Assembly: GCF_018320785.1 (NCBI RefSeq)
Contig: NC_054881.1
Location: 26,411,775 to 26,475,774 of the forward strand
Source of the DNA: Cheilinus undulatus
Taxonomy: Eukaryota; Chordata; Actinopteri; Labriformes; Labridae
Length of the DNA: 64,000 nucleotides
Direction: 5' to 3'
The notes below the pieces were generated by a model. It saw only the letters and a list, made by a program, of their open reading frames with translations, searched no databases and had not been told where the DNA came from. Made by a program: the position numbers and the translations under genes. This document shows positions 10,671-24,800 of this stretch, piece after piece (within the stretch, counting starts at the first letter, position 1; each line of letters opens with the position of its first letter).

Positions 10671-12819
10671 AGCACAACCTCTCCCCTGACGTTCTTTGAA
10701 GAGATCTGTCAGATGGTTGAGGGGTGTGTGTGATCCACGGCAGCGCTCAAAGGCTGGATTGTGATGAGGTCGTAGTGTATCGAAACCAATTGGTCTTTGT
10801 AGTGACAGAGGTGTGAAATCTGTAAATGCCCATCACTCTGATTGTTGTTGTTTTGTATATTAGAGATCCCTTTGATAAGACGCCCTGACAATAATATTAG
10901 TTAAGGAGATTATGAGCTGTAGAACCGCGCTGTGATTAATGGGGAAACAACGTGGGAGTTAATCAGAAATCACTTTCTGTTGCGGAGGTCGTGATCTTTT
11001 GGGAAAAAATATGGAGGGAAGGGGGCATCTTAAGGTCAATCCTAATGCAGCTTCAGTGATAAAAAAAAATGTTTAATGTTTTGATTAGTTTTGTTGACCC
11101 TGATTTTTTTATATTATCATATTGTATGATTAGAAAAAATTGGACATAAAGCGTTTACTGTACAAGTCTAATATATTGGGGCTTTTATGTGATATAAATT
11201 ATGAGAACAGTAATAATCATTAAAAAAAATATGACTTTGGGATCATCTTTTTCTCCAAAAACATTGCACCGAGGGCTTGTATTCTTAAAAAAAACTTGAG
11301 TAAAAACATATTTTAAATGTTTAAAACTTCTTACTTATTTAAAAGGGAAAAATTACAAGACGACATGATCAACAGAGAAAGCAACGTTTTAGGTAATTTC
11401 CTCCTCCACAACTCAAATTTTTCATAAAAAACTGAAGTCAGAAGTAGTGGATTGTTATTGACTGATATGCAAATATGTTTTTGATGATTTGTTGGAAAAA
11501 ACGGTTTTGGAAAACGTATTGTAGCATCATCTGAGTCACTTGTGATAGCTACCTAAAGGTGGCTAGCTACATTAAAGGAACATTAGTAGCTTAAAGGCCA
11601 GCTCATCGTTACCTATTCATAATTCAAACTGAACACGTGGCTTCAAAAGAAACAACAAGCAGCTGTTGTTAAACAACAAAGCTTTGATTCTCTTTGATGA
11701 GCACGAGGTGTGAAAGGGATAAAAAACATAAGAAAAAAGTTCCACTAGTTTGAAGTTAGTTTTGGTCTTTTGATTTTCTTTTATCTCTCAACATCATACA
11801 AACATTTGGCGAAATTGCGCACGCTTTTATTTTCGATGAAATTGTAACAGTACAGATTTTATTTATCTATTTTATGAATGGATTAAAAGTAGTTGTATCA
11901 TATGTTCCTTACATTTACATGGACCCTATAGACAGTAACCTGGCGCATAGGCCGTGTCTCTTGACTGTTTCAACTGTTACTTCACAAGAGATGCTTTTGA
12001 GATATATTTCTTCATAAGAAAATAATTGAAACGTTTAAAATCAACTTGGCAGAGGCAAAAATAATCTTTTAATAAATTAGTAGTCTGAATTTTGGACACG
12101 TTAAAATGAGGAAAGAAAAGGCTATTTGAGAATAAGCTCAAGCTGTCCCGCGCGTAAAAGCAAAAGCCTGTCCAAAAACACGTGGCATTACGGTCTGATC
12201 TTAGTCAAATCAACAGTGTTAGACATCTGAGGTGAAAGAGACAAGAATGTGCAGCATAACTATATCATCAGCAGGCTATTTGTACAGCATTCATTGTACT
12301 GATGTATAGAGTTTATGTATTGTTTCTTTTGTGGTTCTGTATTTTGTCTTTTAATTCTGTAAACTACTGTGCCATTATGCTGTTAAAAGTTGTACACTTA
12401 TGAACTGTTAACTCAAAGTCACAACTAGGACAAGAGTTTGAAATGAGAAATCGCTATCACTATGAAGCACATCAGCCTTATGCTCTGTAATGAAACTGTT
12501 AAACTACAACGTCCCTTTAAAATGAAATAAATTCAATGCAATTCAAGCAATAGGTAATGTAAGTGCATGATATCTATAAAAATATTTATTTTATAGGTGT
12601 TCACAGTCAAGCGAACGACATTTTAACAAACAATAACAACATCTATGTGTAAGATCTGTTTTTTTTTTTAAATCTGTATTAGCTATTTTATTTTATTTTT
12701 CAATTTAGTAACGGAAGTTGAACGGTCTTTGGTAGCACGCGCACCTGCAGCGTTGGAAACTAATTAAAGCATTTCCTTTCAGGTGAAGCAGCTTCTCCCG
12801 ATGAGCTGAGCGGGCCGAC
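10671..12819. other. Divergent intergenic region between nodal and lrp13
   Basis: About 2.2 kb separates the two head-to-head genes. It is AT-rich and lacks recognisable exons or transposons. Regulatory DNA for both genes is expected here, but I cannot assign individual sites with confidence. The lrp13 side shows no clear TATA box near 12750-12790. Confidence 0.5.
12801..12809 (+). promoter_or_regulatory. Minimal upstream ORF (Met-Ser-stop) before the lrp13 start
   Basis: ATG AGC TGA ends ten bases before the proposed lrp13 ATG at 12820. If the transcript starts upstream of 12801, this two-codon uORF would be translated first and could make lrp13 initiation depend on reinitiation or leaky scanning. 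The 5' end of the transcript is not known from sequence. Confidence 0.45.
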
Positions 12820-12877
12820 ATGGACCTTTGTCCGTTGATTTTTTTCTTTTTGCTAGCAAGTCTGGCTTCTTCCCGAG
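12820..12877 (+). other. lrp13: lrp13 exon 1: signal peptide
   Basis: Encodes [20 protein letters not shown], a short start followed by a strongly hydrophobic core and small residues, typical of a cleaved signal peptide. The donor G|GTAAAA leaves phase 1, which matches exon 2 exactly. No other hydrophobic ATG-led exon with this phase was seen upstream of exon 2. Confidence 0.75.
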
Positions 12878-15800
12878 GTAAAAATGTTGAGTTACCTTGT
12901 CTTATCTACGATTTTATGTGAAATAATGTAAACGAGTCTGTAAACGTAGCCCAGTGTAACACTGCAAAACATGTTATGGAGGTTTGACTTGTCTTCCCTT
13001 TTTAAAATTTCAACATGAAAAGACAAAATGGCGTTCATTCCTTTACTAAATATGGTCAAAGTTGTAAAGCTTTGTGAAATTTTAATGTTAGTGAATTATT
13101 ACTGTGAAAGTTAAAACGAAATTAATACAAACGTTTAGCCCACTGCTTTTACTCATATACAAGTTTAAAACTGGTTAGACACGTTAAAACGAGTCGAGCT
13201 AAATAAATTTTATGCAAGGATGCAGATGGATCTGTTTTGGCTTACCTTTGATATTATTCTGTCCAAGTACTTCTGCTTGTCCTCTCTGGACTAAGTGTGA
13301 CCTCTTATTACGATTTTGAAGAGTTAAAGTTTTCCGCACATATCTCAAGCATTTTTTTCTGGACCAAACTGCCGTTTGGAAAAACTATTTAAGGAGTACG
13401 GCCAACAATTAAGCACTGGTTAAATAAATTGAATTTTATCTTAATTTTTTAAAATAAATGTAACCAATCTTTAATTTTAATTTATCAGCATTCTGAACAT
13501 TTACAAGTATAGTGTCTTAAATCTCCAGTCATAGGAGGAAAAAAAAACTTGAAACTGATTTTGCCACTGTTAATATATGTGACAAATTGAACTCCAGATT
13601 GTGGCTGCTAAATGGCTCAATACACTTTTTCAAACATTGCCCAGCTCCAAGTTATTGTGGGACTCCATCTTGCATAGCCTCCCTTGAAAAAAAATCTCAG
13701 ATTAAGATGAGAGAGTGTCATGTATTTGCAGCAATTCCTCTCAGATTTTCATAATGTTTGCACAAGTCTCTAAAGTTCAGTGTTGACAAGAGGTACCAGA
13801 CCCAGAGCTACTATGTGTGCTTTCTTCACCTTGAATTTGGTTTAAATGGGGTGTGTGGTATTAAAGAAGACCTCTGATTTGTCTATCCAGTCTTTGACCT
13901 TGACTTCTTTGGTGGCAGGCCTTTTAAACTTTGATCATCCATCTGTCTCTTTGTGCTTTTGCAGGTCAGAATTTTGGATGCAACCAAGGCCAGTGGCAGT
14001 GTGATGATGGCAGCTGCATCCCTGATATCTGGAGATGTGATGGAGAGGGAGACTGTTTGGATGGATCTGATGAAATGGATTGCACAGGTGGGAAATTCAT
14101 TCCATTGTGCAAAAAAGATAGACTATGCTGCCATGTCACACCATGTTTTTTTCAAGTCAGTCTGAAAAGTCTGAAAGTTAAGCAGATATAAAGTGTTGTA
14201 GAATTACAAGCTAATATGTGTTCTTTTTACTTTCAAGAAAGACTGTTGACTTATGAAAGGACAAAAGCAAAAAAGTTGTAACAAGATGAAAGAACTGTAG
14301 TTTTAACAGTTTGAAGGCTACTTTCAACACATGACATTATCTTAAGGCAGGCCTTGAAAGGAAAATTACAGTAGATTGAAAGAAAATTAGAAAGACAATT
14401 CTTGTCATGATGCTTATATGTACCTTGTGCTTTCTTATCACATGCATGGTTTGATTTGTCCCCCAGCACAGGCAGGCTCTCCTGAATGTCCACCTGGTCA
14501 GTTCCCTTGTCTGGACTCTGTCGGCTGTGTTGATTCGTCGGCTCGCTGTGACGGAAAAATTCAATGTCCTACTGGCTCTGATGAGGAGAACTGTAAAGTT
14601 CCTGAGGCCTGCTTGGAGACTGACTGGACCTGTCGAAACAACATCTGTATCCCCAAAGAGCTGCACTGCAATGGACAGAATGACTGCCTGGATAACTCTG
14701 ATGAGGACAACTGTGGTGAGAAAGATGAAGTTTGAAGTTTAAATCCTGTGCCACTGGAAATAATTGTTAGCCCTTTAAATACAGTAGAATAACCTGTAGT
14801 TTCTTTATTTAAATACATTTATTAAAAATCTCCTTTTGCTCTTTATTTTTTGTGGTATCAATCCTAGCAACATACAGCTTTGGTTGGTCCATGCCAAAAC
14901 TATTTGCCTTTCTAAATACTACTAGGGCTAAGACTTTTAAAATGGTCTTTATTTTGCTGTACTACTTACACATTTATAAAATAAAGTTTTTATTGTTTTT
15001 TTTTTAGAGTAATCATACACTTTTTTGTCCTTTTGTTATTTTCAACAGGCTTCAGAAGAAATAGAAAATAGTCCTACCTATTTCACTGTAGGTAGCTTGA
15101 ATACAGAATATAAAATGCATAATAATAATCCTAAAAGAACTCTGAGAGTGACCATTGCTTTTACCACACAATCTTGTTATGCAAATAAGATGGTTAAGTA
15201 AGATGCCCAGGTTCTTAGAGGCAGAATAAAAAATATACTGTAAGAGTTGTATCTATTTTCTTTCAGGTCTGTGCAGTGAGGATGACATAATGTGCCCTGG
15301 TGGGGCATGTCTGCCTGCTGAACAAAGGTGTGATGGGACAATTCAATGCTCAGATGGCAATGATGAGCCCATAACCTGCGGTAATTGTTTCACAGCTCAC
15401 AATGATTGCAATTGATGCAATACATTTGCTAACTTTTTAAATGTCATTTTGGGGATTTTGCCTTCATGGGATAGGATAGGAAATGGGGAAGACATGCACC
15501 ATACACGTGCCAGGATTGTGAATTGATCCTGGGACCAGTGCACTAAAGACCAGCCTCATTATATGGGAACCTACCCATTGAGCTAAACTGACTAATCTTT
15601 TTGTCATGTCATGCTTTTTCTGTCTGAATTGATGTGATGTGATATGCTGAAATATCTCTGCTGATTGTACTACTATAATACTGACTCATAGTGTACCCTC
15701 TGTAGGTCGCATTTGCTCAAAGAACAATGGAGGCTGTAGTCATGTGTGTGTTGACGAAGTCTGGGGAGCTCTGTGTGCCTGTCCTGATGGATTTAAGCTC

Positions 15801-18800
15801 TCTGCTAATGGAGCAGTCTGTGAAGGTATGTGGGGTCCAATGGAAGTCATACTGTTTGTTTTCCTCCTGCAAAAGTGACATCACAAGCACTGAGGACCCA
15901 TCACACAAAAATGTCCATAATAAACAACAATGACTCTTTCATAAGGATCATATTGAGTTTTTGTTCAGTGGAGTTTTGGATGCACAGATCATGATTATGA
16001 CGCTTGAAGCCCTCTCTCCCCTCAGATTTAGATGAATGTGCCCAACAGTTCCCTCCCTGTATGCATCACTGCACTAACACCATTGGATCCTTTTATTGCC
16101 ACTGCAGAGACGGCTTCAAACTGAACGGAAACTCTACATGTGTAGCATCAGGTAATAGGACAAGCCTTTCATCTTTAACCCACTGAATACTTGCCTGTTT
16201 TAAGTACCATCCATTCAGTACAAACTTCGCTGCCATGGACTCTGATAATAAGCAGATTTTGACCTGTAGACTAGTGTAACAGTATAAATACAATGCAAAT
16301 AAGAAAGCTGTCAGATTAATAGCATTTAGTTTCACCCTCGGAAAAGATCAAACTCATCAATAAATGTTATGAAGTGCTTTTGGATAAAAGATAATTGGCA
16401 TGTTCATGGGCTACTTTGATGTTGCACAGCTGAAGACAAAGAACAAAACAAAGTTCATAAAGATCAAAAAGACTTTGTAGTACAAGCAACAGGAGGGTTG
16501 CATTAAAAAAATCCCCAAATGCCATTTTAAAGGGATGATTATATTGCAGATACTCTTAGGATTCAAAAATATTGTTAAGTTATTTAGGTTTTGTTTATTT
16601 TCCAGATATGGTGAGTGGTATTAACTGGTAGTCAGACAAACCCAAATCGAAATATTCCCATTAAGTGTACTTTCTCTTTCTGAATTTGTCCAGGTAATTC
16701 TGCCAGATTACTAACATTACAGAGGAAATCTATTGGGCTGCTGCATGTTGAGTCTCAACAGTTTGAAGTTATCCAGGCAGCAGTGCTTGATGCAGTGGCC
16801 TTAACTTATGATGTTGCCCAAGGCTGGTACTATTGGGCTGACAACCAAGGCAGCATTTACAAAAGTGATGGACAGAAAAAGTCAACTATCTATACTGGTG
16901 AGTGGACAATTTTTTAAAATCAAAATTTGATTTATTGATGTAGCTGGATGTTTATATTATTTTTCTGTTTTTAAACTATATCAGAACATTTTATAATAGT
17001 GCAGTATTGGAGAAAAGAAAACCTCACAGGGAATGGCAAACAACTTTTACATCCACTACATTCATACTTTTACCCATGACACTAGGCTTTTCTTGTTTTG
17101 ATCATTAGTGTTGGTCTGGGAAGTTAACAAAAGTTTTTTTTCACAGATATCTAAAGATTTACTCGATTTTTTGTTCTCTGGAGCTGAAAGGGCTCATTTA
17201 AGAGGGGTATTGCCTCTTTTCTGTGCTTTTTTGGACTTTTCATTCTGTACATGTAAAGTTTATTCTGTATGTGCCTCCACCTAACTTGGGCAGTTTACAA
17301 TGTCAAATGTTACAATGCCATTTGGCAGGCACTCTGTCCAAAGCAACGTACATCTGAGCGCAAGAACAGCTTAAGCAAAGATCTAAACAAGGGGAAACAT
17401 TAGTAAGTACCACAAAGTACTTCAAATCCAATCAGACGCAGGTGCTGCCATGCAGTGCTAGAGGCATCATTACAATCAATGAAAATGAAATTGTCTTCAG
17501 CAAACAGTGACCTAAGTACCACGTACTGGGTCATTCACAAAAAGCTGGGTGCAAAACCTCAGACGTAGAGCCTGGAAGTGCGAGCAAACAGTAGTTGGTA
17601 GACTCATTTAACCACTGGGGACAATGGTGGAGAAGAGTCTAGCTGAGTGCATAGTGTTCTCTAAAGAGCTGGGTCTTCAGTTTTCTCTTAAAAGTAGAAC
17701 AGGACTCTGCACATTGAAGGAGTTGGGTAATTCATTCCTCCATCAAAGGACAACAGAGGAGAAGAGTCAAGTAATTGGAGGCCAGCATAGAGAGATGAAC
17801 AGTGGAGTGACATGTACTGTCTTGGGCTGGTTGAAGACCAGACATGCTGCTGCGTTTTGGATCATGTGCAGCGGTCTAAATGTGCATGCAGGGATGCCTG
17901 CTAGTAATGAGTTGCAGTAGTCATATCACAATATTACAAAAAACTGTTTGAAGAGCCTTGTTACATGCTCAGTCAGGTAAGTTCTGATCCTCTTGATGTT
18001 ATAGAGGGTGAATCCTAAGTTTCTTAGATTAAATTCCAATATAGGGACCATTTTTAAAAGATAATGGCCATTTCTGAACAAAAAAATCTCGCTTTATTTT
18101 ATTTTTTTATAGGGGAACCTGGAATCAAGAGTCTAGCTTCTGATTGGCTGAATGGAAACCTATTCTGGACAAATCAGAAGACAGAATCAATCTACATGCA
18201 GGCATCTGATGGGGAAAGTTACACCTCTGTGTTGAGAAAAGGCATCAGGCCATCAGAGTTGGTGCTTTTACCTGTAGAGAGGTAGGTGAGACTTTTTGAA
18301 ATAAAGGATTTGCATAAATTGCAGATTATCTTGAGTAAATGGAAAGGAATACAAGCCCAGATATGCCTAGTTTTATATTAAGCTGTCTTAGTTTCTATAG
18401 TTTGACCACATAAAAATCATCCATGACTATTTGAATAGTAATTACTACTAACCAAAAAGACATGAATGCACACTTGGTTGTCGCAATTCAAATTCTCTAT
18501 TTTTTGACTCTCAGCTCAATGTTTTGGATCAATGCTGGCCTTGGAGACAGAGTAACTATAGAGAAATCATGGATGGATGGGTCAGGAGGAAGCTCTCTGA
18601 TTGTTCTCACTGCTCAGTCTCCCCACAGCCTCACTGCTGACGTGGCTGCCAGGAGGCTGTACTGGATCAGCGACTTCAAGAAGGTGATTCAGGAATAAAG
18701 CAAAGGCAGTAAACTTCTAAGTGATGTAGGGTATCATTTAAGGTGTAGAAATAAACAAGCCAATTAAAAAAAGAAAATAATACCATAATTGTACAATTAG

Positions 18801-21800
18801 TTATGATGCTCTCTATCTGGTTGGATTAATTTGACTGTAAGATTTAACTGAAGTAATGTCATTTATAGTCAATAGAGACGGTGAAGGTGGATGGGACAGG
18901 CCGTTATTCCTTCACAGGACTCTTCAACAAGAGGCCTGCTCTTAGTCTGGCTGTTTTTGAAAGCTCCTTTTACTGGGTGGATGACAAAGGACTCTGGAAG
19001 GTTCCACAGAAACAACCAAGCCAGAAAAAACTCATCTGGAAAGCTGCACTGCCATTATTAGCCATTTACCATGAGCTACAGCAGCCCCAAGGTACCTGAT
19101 AGGACAAGTTTATTTGCAATACAACCTTTCTTCTTAGTTTGTTCTAAGAACCTCCACCAATAACAGAAATCATGGCCCAATCCCATTATCACCCTGGAGC
19201 TTCATCAATAAATGCTCTTATGCTTAACTGATGTCAGTCACGCTGTGTGTCATGAGAAGAACTCTAACCCAAAAGTGAGGAAAGCCATGAATGTTAAACC
19301 AATTAGGACATTTGACTGAAAACAAAAACAACTCTAGGAAAGTGTAAAAGTTGTGATTGGTATTTGGCGTACATTTGGAAATGTAAAATATCCATTTACA
19401 TTTATTTTTATGTAAGAACTAATATTATTAAAAAGTGCACATTTTGCATTATTTCAATGTAGTTTGTTTACAGACCACTGTTTTTAGTACCATCACTGCA
19501 GATGTCTTTCATTTTCAGGTTCTTCTGCATGTACCAAGACTCCATGTCAACTCTGCCAGCTAACTAAAGGCAACCCAATGGGATTCACCTGCGCTTGTCC
19601 AAACTCTAAAGTGCTACTACTGGATGGGGCATGTGAATGTAGGTTAAGCATTGTTTTAATTTGCTTGTGCTACAAATATTTTCCCAGTTGGTAAGAGGTA
19701 ATATGTAGTCTCTGGAAGATGAAGTGTGAGGATTAAAGCATTGTCTACCTTTTATGGTCTATTAGGAATTTTAGTCATTTAAAAAAAAATCCTGTATACA
19801 AACTTGATATGTCATCTTGTAAAATGTCTCTTTGTTGCACTTTTTACTTTGCAAATTTGGAATTACCATCTTCTAAAGCATGAGATCAAGATTAAATTGT
19901 GCTCATCCTTTTCTTGTTTTACAGATCCTAGGTTTGTTTATGCTAGCATTAACAGCATCAACATGTTGGAGTTCAGAGATACTGAGTCCGCTATAACCCA
20001 GCTGTTTTCCTCTGATGATGGCATCCTTTCTTTTGATGTGGACTGGTACAGAGACTGGCTTTACTGGGTTAATAAAACTGGGCATATCCAACGTACCAGT
20101 TTAACCCAGGTCAAGACAGAGGTGGTCCAAACCCCTTTGCCAGGTCAGCACTTTGAGTTTTCAGTGACTTGTGCAGATATAGATAACTCCTATTGTAGTC
20201 CTGAGAAACTGAGAAATTAATATTTACCATATCATCAGTAAGTTAATTGACAGAAAATCAAATGCAAATTTTGCTAATAGATAATGTGCTTATCTTTTTG
20301 CTCAAAACTCTCACTACTTTGCTTCTTCTTAATTCAGTTTGTCTGATAAAAGTGGACCAGAGAAAAGGGAACACTTATTGGGTGTCATGTGACCAAAAAA
20401 GAATTGGCACCATCACATCTGACAATCGCTACCCCCAGCAGCTCTACCATACAACAATGAGCATCCGTGATCTGTATCTGGACTGGCTCAGGGGTGGCCT
20501 TCTGTGGCTTGAAGATGATCAGATCCTAAGCATGAGCATGATGGGAGGCAAAGCCAAAGAGGTGCTGCACCTAACACCCAGAGGAGTCAGAGGGAATATT
20601 GTCTTTGACCTCAGGGCCAGTAGTTTGCTGTGGAACTCAAAAAGCGCAGGTATGCCTCATCTGAGAGTGAGTAAGTATTATTGGTCATATGTTTAAAGCT
20701 CACAAAGTATAACCAATAAGTTACTAGTTAAATTTATAAGCAGAGGAGTGTAAATTTTGGCTGCGATTTTTAAATTGTGTTTTTGTCTTAGTCTTTAGAT
20801 TAAATGCCGTTTGGTTGCAGTTACATTTTAGTCATCTTTACTCTTGAAAGTTTTAGTCTTGAAAAACAAACATTTTAGTCCTGTATTGGTAAATAAAGGT
20901 TCTTTCATTTTAGTCTTTGTTTTTAATCAAAACAATTATTTTCTTTGAACTAAGTTTATTAGCTACACACTACATTTAATTTAGATATATAATATTCATA
21001 TCAAGGGTATATTTTATCTAGTCTTAGTCCTGTAATCCTCACGGAAAAAAAAGTTAGCCTACTAACATTTTACTCATAGTTTTAGTCGACAAAATTAGCA
21101 CTAATATATACTATTAGTGTATTAGAAATTTCAGTGTACACAATCACACATTTTTATTTGTAGAGAGTTGCTTGAAAGACCAGTGGTTCAAATTGTGGCC
21201 TAACATTGTAAAGTAGTTTTACTCATGTCATTTTCTCATAAACCCATTGGTCTACAACTGGTTGGTTCTTTGGGTTAGCTTAATCTTAATGGGATAGGTT
21301 TCTTTTTACAGTATTTGGCCATAGGCAAGCCATTTAGATGTGTTTTACTGCAACCAACTGCCCTTGAATAAACAGTTAAGGTTAAAGGCATACAGTGGAA
21401 TGTTGGCACTATAGGACAAGTAATGCTTTAAGTACACTTTAAAAATGCCTTATTTCACTTCATCCAGACTGATCATTAAACAGTTAAATTTGTTGTAATC
21501 CCGAGGCAATAATAGCATTTGAAGTGTTTTTTTTTTTGTTTTTTTTTTCAAAGTTATGGGTCTTCTATAAAGAATACCCTTGCTCTTGTGCCTTGTCAAG
21601 TTATATTTTTTACCATCCCAATTTTGCAACTGAATTTTGAATGAGTTGTCTCTTAACTTTCTTCAGGTCTGACAACATTAAGTTTGGTTCACGAAAGAAG
21701 CCACCAAGCTGGTAGAAGGTGGAACATTTCAGGCTCAGTTATAGCTGCTTTTGAGCCCTTCCTGTTGTCACGTTCTGATGATGTCATTTCTCTTTGGGAT

Positions 21801-24800
21801 CGGCGTGATGGAAGCCCCATCAAAGACATAACTGTCGGAGGACCTGTATTCAGTGTAATTGCTGCACTAGATGACATTGGTAGAGGTAAGGTAAACTTAA
21901 ACTGAATAACTCTATTGTTGTGTTGTTTTGGTCCTTTGTTGGTAATTAGATCTTTATGGGTGATGGAAGTTTTTAGTTGAGGAAATGTAAGCTACAGGGT
22001 TTTATTCTGATATACTTTTTCATAATTATTCTATAAATATTCTTACTTTCCATAGTGCCTGATACTCCGTTATGCAGTGAACCCTCGGTGCTGTGTCGAC
22101 ATACATCAATTTGTCTTGCACAAAGCCAGCTGTGTGATGGAAAGAAGGACTGTCCTGATGGAGACGATGAAGACTTTTGTGTGACCACGTGTGCATCTAA
22201 AGGTAAAGAATCAATCAAAAATTGTATGTGCTATTCCTTCAGTTTACCATCTTTTAATTTCCAGTCTGTCTCTACCAATCTTAGAGGATTTCAAGTGCAA
22301 GGACCAAAGAAGTTGTGTCCCAAGAAATCTTGTGTGTGATGGTCGTTCTCATTGTCGGGATGGCTCTGATGAATTTGACTGTCCAACTGTAGCCTTAGTT
22401 GCAGCTCGCACAAACCTGCTTAAATGTCGCACAGGCTCAAAGCTGTGTCAGGATGGCACTGAGTGTGTTTTATACAGCCATGTGTGTGATGGGGAAAATG
22501 ACTGTCAGGATGGATCCGATGAACAGGGATGTGGTGAGTTTCCTTTGTTTAATCTTCCAGAAAAAATACAGTGACATTAGGAATTATAGCTTTATTCCTT
22601 TAATGTTTTAAAATGATCATTTTAAGTTAGCATTTCAGCATTTTGGATTATGTAATGTTTAGAAATTTTTACCATCCTTATTTGGTGGCAACTGTGTGTT
22701 TAAGATGCCAAAGAACAGATCATGACACCATCAAACAAGATGCCTCCTGCTACCAAACCTCCTCTTCCAGCTGTACCAGCTTGCAGCAGCCCTTCAGTGC
22801 TTTGTCCCCGTTCTTCAGTTCACATCTGCATTCCTCCAAGTCAGTTTTGTGACGGTCACAGAGACTGCCCTGATGGTTTTGATGAACAGAACTGTGTGAA
22901 AAGATGTCCCTCAAAAAGTGAGCCTAAATTTAGAGTTTATGTTCTCCTTATTCATATTGCTTGTTTCTGGCCTCAAATAACAAAGTCATATTATCCTATC
23001 AAAAGTTAAATTTGTTTCCCCTTTTGTCCATTTAGATGACTTTCGCTGTAAAGACCGCCGCAGTTGCATATCCAGGAGTCTGGTGTGTGACGGGCGCTCT
23101 CATTGCAATGATGGCTCTGATGAGCTCAACTGTCCAGGTGTAGCTTCTCCTGCATCCCGAGCAATTGGTTTAAAGTGCCGCATGGGCTCAAAGCCATGCA
23201 ACGATGGCACGGAGTGTGTTCTCCTCAGTCACGTTTGTGATGGAGAAAGGGACTGCCGGGATGGATCAGATGAACTACAATGTGGCGAGTATTTAATATT
23301 TGACATTACTATAGTTTTTAATCATAAATTCAGTATTTTTAACCAGCAATTAACTTTTCAGACATGGTTCCTACAGTTCTTGCAGAAACTGTCCACTCAA
23401 ATGATCCTCCTGCAACAACTGAGCTCATTACACAGCATCCCACCCAGCCACCCTGCATCAGTCCTTCAGTTCTGTGTCCAGGTTCTTCTTTGTGCATCAA
23501 ACCAATACAGTATTGTGATGGAAAAAGAGACTGCCCTGATGGATCTGATGAAAACTGTCTGAGAAAATGCCCCTCCAGGTGTAAGTGGGAAAATTGCGGA
23601 CTTGTTAAGAACTTATACTCCTCTGATCTTAGACACCCCTCATATCAATCAATCACTCATTGTGTATGTGTAGTGCCTATTCATAACCAAAGTTATCACA
23701 AGACGCTTTACAAAGAGGGCAGGTCTAGACCAAACTCTCTGATGTAGCTTTTTATAAGAAAGACCAGTGCTAAAGACTGTAAGCTCCTCACCTCTAGCAG
23801 TATTTAGCCCCATTATAGTGGCAAGAAAAAACCTAACAGGCAGAATTTTGAGCAGAACCAGATGCATGTTGACAGCCATCTGCCAAAGCTGTGCTAGGAT
23901 GGGAGAAAAGCAGAAGGAGGAGAGGGACAGGAGAAAAAAAATGTTGGCAGTTGCTTTGCACTATGATTAATATTTTCTGCCTGCCTCCTCAGCTGACTTT
24001 CTCTGCAAGGACCATCGGAGCTGTGTTTCAAAGAAAATGGTATGTGATGGCCGCTTTCATTGCAATGATGGCTCAGATGAGCTCAACTGTCCAGGCGTAC
24101 CTTCTCCTGCAGCTCAGGTGAATAGCTTGAGATGTCGCATGGGCTCAAAGCCATGTAATGATGGCACAGAGTGTGTTCTCTTCAGCCATGTGTGTGATGG
24201 TGAGAGGGACTGCAGGGATGGATCAGACGAACAAGGATGCGGTAAGTTTATGTTTAAAAAAAAATTGCCAATTTTTGGATGTTTAATATGAAAATTAACC
24301 TTCCAACGGGCTTTTCCTGATGATTTTATCAATACTGATACTAAAATTCTTGCAGAAAATCTTCCCCTGTACAAGTCACCTACAACTGTCAACCCCCCTT
24401 CTGAGCCCCCAACTCAGCCCACCTGCATCAGTCCTTCAGTTTGGTGTCCAGGTTCATCTTTATGTATTAGGCAAACACAGTTTTGTGATGGAAAAAGGGA
24501 TTGTCCTGATGGATATGATGAGAACTGTCTGAGAAAATGCCCTTCCAGGTGTAAGTAGGCAGATCATGGGCTGGCTGAGAAAATGTACTCCTAAATGTAG
24601 ACACACCTCGTGTGACTGCGGTTGCTTTGCACTATGGTTAATATTTTCTACCTGCTTCCTCAGCTGACTTTCTCTGCAAGGACCGTCGGAGCTGTGTTTC
24701 AAAAAAAGTGGTTTGTGATGGCCGCTCTCACTGCAATGATGGCTCAGATGAGCTCAACTGTCCAGGTGTAGCTTCTCCTGCAGCTCAGGCGAATAGCTTG

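Noticed and set aside
15452-15598. Functional tRNA gene
   Set aside because: The A and B boxes are degenerate and no cloverleaf can be folded; it is a SINE-derived copy.
17624-17920. 98-codon open stretch in lrp13 intron 7
   Set aside because: It lies wholly inside a dispersed fish repeat and lacks EGF, LDLa or propeller motifs and matching splice phase.
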